Origin: Candidatus Accumulibacter regalis
GTDB lineage: Bacteria > Pseudomonadota > Gammaproteobacteria > Burkholderiales > Rhodocyclaceae
DNA: 64,000 bases
Assembly: GCA_000585075.1 (NCBI GenBank)
Contig: JEMY01000012.1
Span: 1 to 64,000 of the forward strand
Direction of reading: 5' to 3'
In this document: piece after piece, positions 56,967 through 64,000 of the stretch
Numbering within the stretch: the stretch's first letter is position 1
Layout: every line of letters starts with the position of its first letter
Notes under the pieces: generated by a model
The model's input: only the letters and a program-made list of their open reading frames with translations
Databases searched by the model: none
Told to the model about the DNA's origin: nothing
Made by a program: the position numbers and the translations under genes

Positions 56967-59900
56967 CGGCGCGCCGGCCGACAACCGCGGCGACTTTGGC
57001 AACTGGACGCTGCCGCTGCTCGCCAGTCGGCTGAGCAGCGACCAGCCGGCAATGCTGGCCAACGGGGCAAGTGCCGCGTGGGCGCTGGGCGCGCGCGTCT
57101 GGCTGAGCATCCCGGCCGACCTTGCCGACGCCAGCGCTGGCCTGACCCAGCTCTCGTTCGTTCTCGGCGTGCAAGGCGAACGCCTGGGCAGCGAAGCCGG
57201 CGCAGCGCAGGTCTGGCGGCCGTCGTTCAGCGGCGACCGCGGCTGGACACTGCAGGCGCACGCCGACGAGGCGCGCAGCGGCGCCGACCGTCTCCAGCGC
57301 CAGGGTGATCGACTCTACGCGCAGGACAGCGGCCTGCCCTGGGTGCCCCGCGCCTACACGCTGACCGCCCCGGACGGCACGCGCTACACACTCGACGCGC
57401 AAGGGACGATCAACGGCATCGCCTTCGCCGACGGCCAATCCTGGCTCGTTTCGGACGCCGGCATCGCGGCGGTGAACGGCGATTTCGCCGAGCGCGTGGA
57501 TTTCCAGCGCGACAGCGCCGGGCACATCGTGCGCCTTACGGCTCCTGACGGCGCCGGTGGCACCACCGCCATCGCCTACCGCTACGACAGCGCCGGCCGG
57601 CTGATCCTCGTCCGCCGCCTCGACGACGGCGATCCGGGGACGCCGATCGCCTACGCCGCTGGCGGGCAAGTGCTCACCGACCCCCTCACCGCCTACCTCG
57701 GCGCCGCCGTGCGCTGGGGCAGCAGCGACACCAACGCCTGGGCCGGCGAGCTGAACGCCGATACGGGCATCAACCTCGCCTTCAGTGTGCGCGAGAGTGA
57801 AATCGAATCGACGATACATGCGCCCGGGGCTCAGGGCGCCGTGATCCTGGCGCTCGAAACGATGCTCCCCGCCGACGCCCGGCTCGAAGTCGTCGGCGCC
57901 CAGACCATTGGCAGCACCACGGTGAACGGCACGCACACCCGCCTGTTGCGCGTCAGCGAGGCCGGCGTCAAGCTGATTCGCATCAGCGGCAACGGCGCAG
58001 CGCAACTGCGCATCAGCGTCGCCGGCGACCTCGACCGCGACGGCCGCATCGACGCCGCCGACAGCCAGGCCTGGGAGCAAGCCGCTTCCGCACAGGACCG
58101 TGTGGCGGACATCAACGGCGACGGCCGGATGGACAGCGCCGACCGCCAGGTCCTCTACGCCAATTACGGTTTCAGGGCCAATCGCGCGCCGACGGCAGCG
58201 AACACGGCAAACGGTGCTTCCGCAGTACTCAACACGCACACCGATCTGGCCACGCGCGGCGCGCTGAGCAAGTTCGCCGAGGACCTCGAAGGCGACACGC
58301 TGTTCTGGCGCGTTCTCGGCAGCAGCCACGGCAGCGGCCGAATAGAAGCCGACGGCCAGACGCTGAGCTTCACCCCGGAAGCCGGCTACAGCGGTGCAGC
58401 GACGCTGACGCTGCAGGCCGATGACGGTTTCGCCGCCGGCGCTCCGCTCGAGCTGACGATCGACGTCAGTGGCGCAAGCTTGCTGCGCCTGCATCTCGCG
58501 CAGTTGCCGGCGCTGGCCAGTGGCCAGTTTGCCCGCCTGCAGGCAAGCGCCGACTTCGCGGACGAGCAGTCCGTCGCCATCACCGACGCCGCCTATCTCA
58601 CGCTCGGCAGCGCCGATCTGACGGAGCTCGGTGGCCGCTTGCCGAACCCGCTGCAGGTCGACGACACGCACGACATTGTCCGGGCGACCGGCGTCGGCCC
58701 GGCGCTGCTCATGATTCAGCGCGTAGACAACGATGGACGCCTGGTCCAGGCCGCCGCGGCGATCAACGTTCGCGCTGCGGCGCTGCCCTTCGACCGCGAA
58801 GCCGGCGCAGAGGAGAACGAAAGTGCCAGCGGCTACGGCGGCGACGAAAGCCTGTCCATCGAGCCGGACGTCTACCCGGGCACGCTCACCCTGATGCCGG
58901 GCGACACGCGGCAATTGAAGGTACGCCTGCCCGACCCCTACAGCGATCAGCCGATCGACATCCACACCGCGAGCCAGACGAACTTCTCCGGCGCACCGGA
59001 AACGCTGGAAAGCTACCTCGACCCGGAGAGCGGCGAAGGCTTCGACATCGTCATCCCGGCCACCCCGCCGGTGTACAGCGGCACGCGCTACGTCGTTTCC
59101 GACGCCAGCATCGCCAGCCTCGGCGAAGACGGGCTGATCACCGCCCTGCGACCCGGCGAAGTCAGCGTCGCCATCGTTCACCTGGCCAGCGTCGTCGATC
59201 GCTACGGCGGCGTCAGCGACCAGGTCATCGGCCAGAGCACTATCCGCCTGCGTGTGCAGGCCGCCGCACTGACCGACGATGACCCGAACACCGCCGCCCC
59301 GGCCGGCATCACCATCGCCGCCGACCAGGGTGGCGTGGTGCAGGCGGCGACCGGCGAGACGGTGATGATCGGAGCGGGAGCCCTGCGCGACGATGCGCTG
59401 GTCTCGATACGGCGCATCGCCGTGGCCGAATTGCTCGCCGAAACGGGAATGTCTGCGCCGGAACCGGAGGTCCTGCAAACCCTCGCGGCGTTCCGCCTCG
59501 ATCTCGGCGAACAGGCAAGCAGCGTCCCGGTGCAACTGGCGATCCCGCTGCAGGCCGAGGTCGGGGTCGAAGTCGGCGACGAAGTCCTGTTTCTGCGCCG
59601 CGGCACCGCCCCCGACGTCAACGGCATCCTGCAGGACAAATGGTGGCTCCTAGACAACGGCTTCGTCGGCACCGACGCGCAGGGCCGGCTCGTCGCCCGC
59701 ACCGCCAGCCCACCGTACGGCGGCGTCAGCGCTTCCGGCGATCTCGTTGTCGTGAAGACCCGCAGCAACCATGAGACCGGTGCGCTGACAGTGCGCGGCA
59801 ACGGCGTCAACGTCTTTGCCCTGACGACGAATTCGCTGGCGATTTCGCTGGCTGGCAACCTGGCGAACGGCGGCTTGACGGGTGCCGGCGCAGCGACGAA

Positions 59901-62900
59901 CCTGGTCGGCATGTTCGCCGGAAGGTCGGAAATCTACGCCATCAACCTGGACTTCGGCGGCGTCTACCAGGTCGTCCCGGTGCAGAGAAGCCTCGACAAC
60001 GGCGAACTCACGCTGACCATCGCGACACCCGGAGAAAGCGGATCGGGCACCCGGGACACGGGCACTTCGCCGCGCATCACCGACGTCAAAATGCTCGCTG
60101 CCGGGAAGCTGCAGCTGACCGTCGAAGACCTCCAGCCGGCGGCAGTCCCCGGAATGGCGGCGCAAGCCAGCGCCCTGCGAGTGTGGATCTCCCCGGACGA
60201 GCCCAAGGTCGATCCGTACGGAAAAGCGAGTTCCGCCGTCTGGCGAAACGACAGTCAGGAAATGCGCGACGGCATGCGCCTGTGGCAGAAGGTGGTCGAC
60301 CTCGAAGCGGTCGCACCCGGTGCTGCGCGCATGACCGTGGACATCGACCTTCCGCCACAGCTGGCGCTGGGACTCCATGTGATCACCGTACAGCGCATGC
60401 TGCAAAGCGTCGACCCGGCCAATCCCGGCGCGACACGCTGGCTGGCCAACGGCGAGGCGGGCCACGTCGCCCTCGCAGGACAGACCGACTTCAGCGTCGT
60501 GACCCTGGCCAACCGGATGCAGATTTTCAGGAATGGCGAGATCGTCAAGGAGATCCCCTATCTGGACGCCAACGGCGACCCGACCGTCGGTGGCGGCAGC
60601 AAGACCGACCAGATCGCCTTCAGCCTCGACAACCGCCTCGTCTTCGTCGCCGGCGCGCACGGCACCATCCATGTCATCGATACGGCGACCATGAGCGCAA
60701 CAACAAGCTTCAGCGTCGGAACGGTCAATGTCAGCAGCCTGGCCGTTTCCGGGCAGTGGCTCTATGTCGCCGAGGGCGGCCCCTACGACCCGGCTGGCAA
60801 TTACCGTCTCCTGCGCGTCAATATCGACGAAACGGCCAGCGACTTCCTGGCCATCCGGCAAGTCGAGCTGCCCGCGGCAGTGAGCGGCCAGAACGCGCCG
60901 TACGGCTATATCGACATGGCGCTGACGCACGGCGCCCACAGCTACCTGGCGCTCACTGCCAGCAAGCAGAGCATCGACGTGGCCATGGCGCGTAGCCAGC
61001 CGGACAGCGGCAACGTCTTCATCCTGGACCTGGATCAACTGCAGGAACGAAGCGGCCGCCTCGCCGCCACCGGCGCCGGCGCCTTCGTGCAGGTCGATTT
61101 CCCGACCCGCGAAGGAAAGGGGCCGCAGTACATTGCGTCCGCGGGCATCAAGGGCAATACGCTGCGACTGCTGCTCAGCGACGCACTTGACGACAACGCG
61201 GGCCTGGCCACGATCACCGTCGAGTTGAGCAATTCGGGAAGACTTCAGGGAGCGCCGGTCTTCAGGCAAATCCCGATGTCCGGCGCACTGCCCGGCATGA
61301 GCCGCCTCGACGGCAACTACCAGCTGAATATCCAGCGTGCGCAATCGCCAGCGGTGATCGTTGCGCGCAACGGCAGCGAATACGCGCTCGTCGCCGACTA
61401 TTTCTTCGACTTCGTCGATTCGCTGTACGCGCTGGACGAGCCTCAGAACGGCGCCCGGCAGGCAGGCGGCAAGATCGGTATCGTCAAGAATCCCTTCGCT
61501 GCGGCGCCGGAATATCTCGGCGCGACCTCGCCGATCATCGACGCCAACTTTTCACGCCTGCAAGTCACCGACGGCGGCAGGACGCTGTGGGCCGACATCC
61601 GTTACTGGCCGACCATTGGCGAAGCACCGCCAGCGAGCGGCCTCCTGGTCTGGGACCTGGACGCGCTCATCGCCGCCGCGGAAAGAAATTCGCTCGCCAG
61701 GCAGGCGTCGCCACGACCCCTGCCGATCGATCGCCAGCGAATCGACGGCGTGACGACCCAGGTCGTCACTCCGAGCAAGCTGAACCTCGCCGACAGCCCG
61801 CAACTGACTTCCGGCTGGATCCACGGAATGGCGACCAGCCAACTGCTGCAACCCGACGCGGTGGAATTCACGGCGCCGGTCGATGGCGGCCAGTTCCTCC
61901 GGACGACCATCGCCCCTGACGCGGGCGGAAAAGTCCCTGAGATCAACTACGGCGACGTCGCCCGCGTAGACCTCTTCAAGCTCATCCGTGACGAGTACGC
62001 AAGCACGCTGGCCGATCTGAACGACGCCGACTTCAACATCAACTGGGAAAACATCGAGGTCGGCGGCGCTGCGCAGTTGGTCAGGGACGGCCAGGGCTTC
62101 CTGCTCACCGCCGAACGCGAGGATGGATTCACGTCGGCGCAGGCAGCGACCAATGCGACCTACTCCGGACTGCAAGCGGTCGGCACCGACCTGGGGAAAA
62201 AGACGCTCCGCGACAGCGGCATCGTCTTCCTCGCACCGAAAATCGATGTCGATCGCCTGCGCCAGGGCAGGACGCTGCCTTCCGCCGACATCACCCTCTC
62301 CCTCAAGGGCTACGACAGGAACGATCCCGAAAAGCGCCTGCTCCTGAGACTGCGCGTCGTGGATTACACGCGAGCGGCCGAGACCGTTTTCTTCGGCGAC
62401 CGGCCGCTGAACAATCCGGGGTACCACCCCTTCGCCGGCGCAGCCGGCCTCAGTGCGCGCCCCGGCGCCGAGAACGACCTTCTCGACGTGTGGCGGGTGG
62501 AGCAACGATTGAAGTACCTGGGCTTTGGCCTCTCCGCAATGAATACGGGAGAAATCACCGTCAACGGCACAATCGACGACGCCGAGCACATCGCCTTGCG
62601 GCAGTTTGACCAGATCATCGATGGAAAGACCACCTACGCCACCACCCTTACGGAGCAAATCACGGTAGGGGGACGAGCCAGCACGCGCACCACCCCGCTG
62701 CCGCCCGTCACGCTTTCCGAGCGTGACGTCGCCTGGCTGAACGCCTACAACGCACCGCACTGGCTCGATTTCTTTCCGTCCGGAAGTCAGCAGCTCGTGG
62801 GCTGGGAAGACATGACCGACAAGACGAACCCCACTGCAGCGATGGGCACCAGCTGGATCTATGACCTCATGCTTTCGGCGCAAGATGCAGCGACTGCGCA

Positions 62901-64000
62901 GGGCAGGCCTTATGCGCTGTGGTTCAACGGCACCGGCTCCTTGGGCACGATGCTCAACCTGGGGATCAATGAGCGATACGTGTCACTTCCAAACCAGACG
63001 GCGATCGACGGAGACGAGTGGCTGTTCGGCCTGCGATCAGATAACGGGGGAATAACAGCAGCTTTGAATACCGGAACATGGAACTATACAAATGCGCTCG
63101 CCTTGTCGGAACTTCTTCAAAACCCCAATCGACGCCGCGGCGTCACTGACCCGGAAAACCCTTTGATAAATGGACGAGGGATCAACAATCAGATGGAAGC
63201 CTTGCGTGACTTCCTGGCTGTATACGCTTCCGTCCGCACAGACGAGGTAAGCGGCAATGGATCGCTCGACGAGCAGGTGCAGCGGGTTCGTTCGGGAAGC
63301 ACGCCTGAAGAGCAGCTGACCATTCATCGAGCATTGTTTGGCGACGGAACATCGGCCGGAGGAATCATCAACAATGGCAAGCTGCTATTAGGTGGTCTTG
63401 GCGACCACGGTGGAGGTATTGGTTCACAACTGACTGCCGAGTCGCTGGCGGCAATCATGGGCTCGACTGCGGCACGAATGGCCACGTGGGTTGATCCACT
63501 GAATGAGGCCATGCAAACGTTCGAAATAAGCACCCCAAAGCGGATCGCGGCTTTTCTAGCCAATGTGCGAAAAGAGACCAGAAACCTTCAAGTTCTTTCT
63601 GAAAACACGAATTGGAATCTTAACGCCGTAGGCTTGGACGGGAATTACACCCAAAGATTTCGTCGCTTTGCGACCGCGAATGCAGCGACGATAGCAGCCT
63701 ACCAAAATCAGAGTGCCGACAACAAAGCTGACTATGCGTACTTTAGTCCAGCCAATGGCAATACGGAAACAGATGATGGCCACAAATACAAAGGACGAGG
63801 CCTGTTGCAACTAACTTGGAAGAATAACTACCGGCGGGCGACCGTTGGCCTGAATTTAGTCTACGGGCCTGAGACCTACGACTTAATTACCAATTTTCAG
63901 TCGGTAACAACCAACTCAGTGGTAGCGGCTCGAACTGCGGCATGGTTTTGGCATAGCGGCTCTTCGCGCGGAAATCTTAACAGCATCGTTGACCGGAGTG
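56947..64000 (+). CDS. 3' continuation of the giant gene (runs off window), with RHS-like, dockerin-like, PG-binding-like and GH19 domains
   Basis: This frame (codons starting at 56947) has no stop through base 64000, at least 2351 codons; the first in-frame ATG is 57052. Order: RHS/YD-like opening (WQPTNSG, GDFGNWTLP, YRYDSAGRL; to about 57650); two dockerin-like calcium loops DLDRDGRID and DINGDGRMD (58027-58170); a cadherin-like module starting NRAPTAAN (58173-58470); a BIG2-like module (59070-59210); a propeller-like region (60520-61000); a peptidoglycan-binding-like domain (62476-62620, VWRVEQRLKYLGFG); and a GH19 chitinase/endolysin-like domain (from about 63460), with STPKRIAAFLANVRKET placing the catalytic-type Glu at 63574-63576, then LSENTNWN and KYKGRGLLQLTWKNNY. 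GH19 enzymes cleave chitin or peptidoglycan sugars. It lost its start through the 22-bp duplication. It could be a pseudogene part, a separately translated protein, or phase-switched. Confidence 0.9.

Noticed and set aside
56836-59535. 899-codon minus-strand frame over the frameshift junction
   Set aside because: The plus-strand restored frame carries RHS-like, dockerin-like and Ig-like motifs through the same region; the minus-strand product has none.

Overview
The window looks like a GC-rich betaproteobacterial chromosome. The left end carries a housekeeping block (smpB, a RatA-type START protein, an RnfH-family protein, a DUF4124 protein, guaB, guaA) arranged as in many Rhodocyclales-type betaproteobacteria. 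A Rhodocyclales or Accumulibacter-like host is my inference; there is no rRNA gene here to confirm it.

Layout. 1-0.8 kb: 3' part of an IS1182-type transposase cut by the window edge, ending at a bidirectional hairpin terminator shared with smpB. 0.86-5.8 kb: the conserved core block. 5.9-6.8 kb: a LuxR-type HTH regulator on the minus strand, divergent from the next block. 7.2-28.5 kb: a complete insecticidal-type Tc (ABC) toxin locus on the plus strand. It holds a TcB-TcC fusion (2726 aa) with a variable C-terminal effector, a membrane-anchored Nudix protein 13 bp downstream, and a TcA split into two subunits (2721 and 1201 aa). 28.5-29.2 kb: no gene recognised. 29.2-31.3 kb: a MarC-family membrane protein, a bacteriohemerythrin and a phage-repressor-like HTH protein, all on the minus strand. 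31.5 kb to the right edge: one giant gene.

The giant gene starts with an LEPR-xLL-type N-terminal motif. It continues with about 16 pairs of PPC-like modules, 18 CARDB-like modules, a PPC and an IPT/TIG-like module, a beta-propeller-like stretch and nine putative-Ig/cadherin-like modules. Its reading frame closes at 56966, but only because a perfect 22-bp tandem duplication (56903-56946) shifts the frame. In the restored frame the sequence is open from 56947 to base 64000 without a stop, adding an RHS-like region, dockerin-like calcium loops, Ig-like modules, a propeller-like region, a peptidoglycan-binding-like domain and a GH19 chitinase/endolysin-like domain. Ancestrally this was a single protein of more than 10,800 residues ending in a wall- or chitin-cleaving enzyme. 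The last kilobase (GH19 region) falls from about 73% to about 45% GC in hand-counted lines, which suggests that the C-terminal module was acquired or swapped.

Together the accessory part (7-64 kb) looks like an interaction arsenal: a secreted or injected Tc toxin with its own regulator and a candidate self-protection gene, next to a giant surface or secreted adhesin/hydrolase now broken, or phase-switched, by a slippage event.
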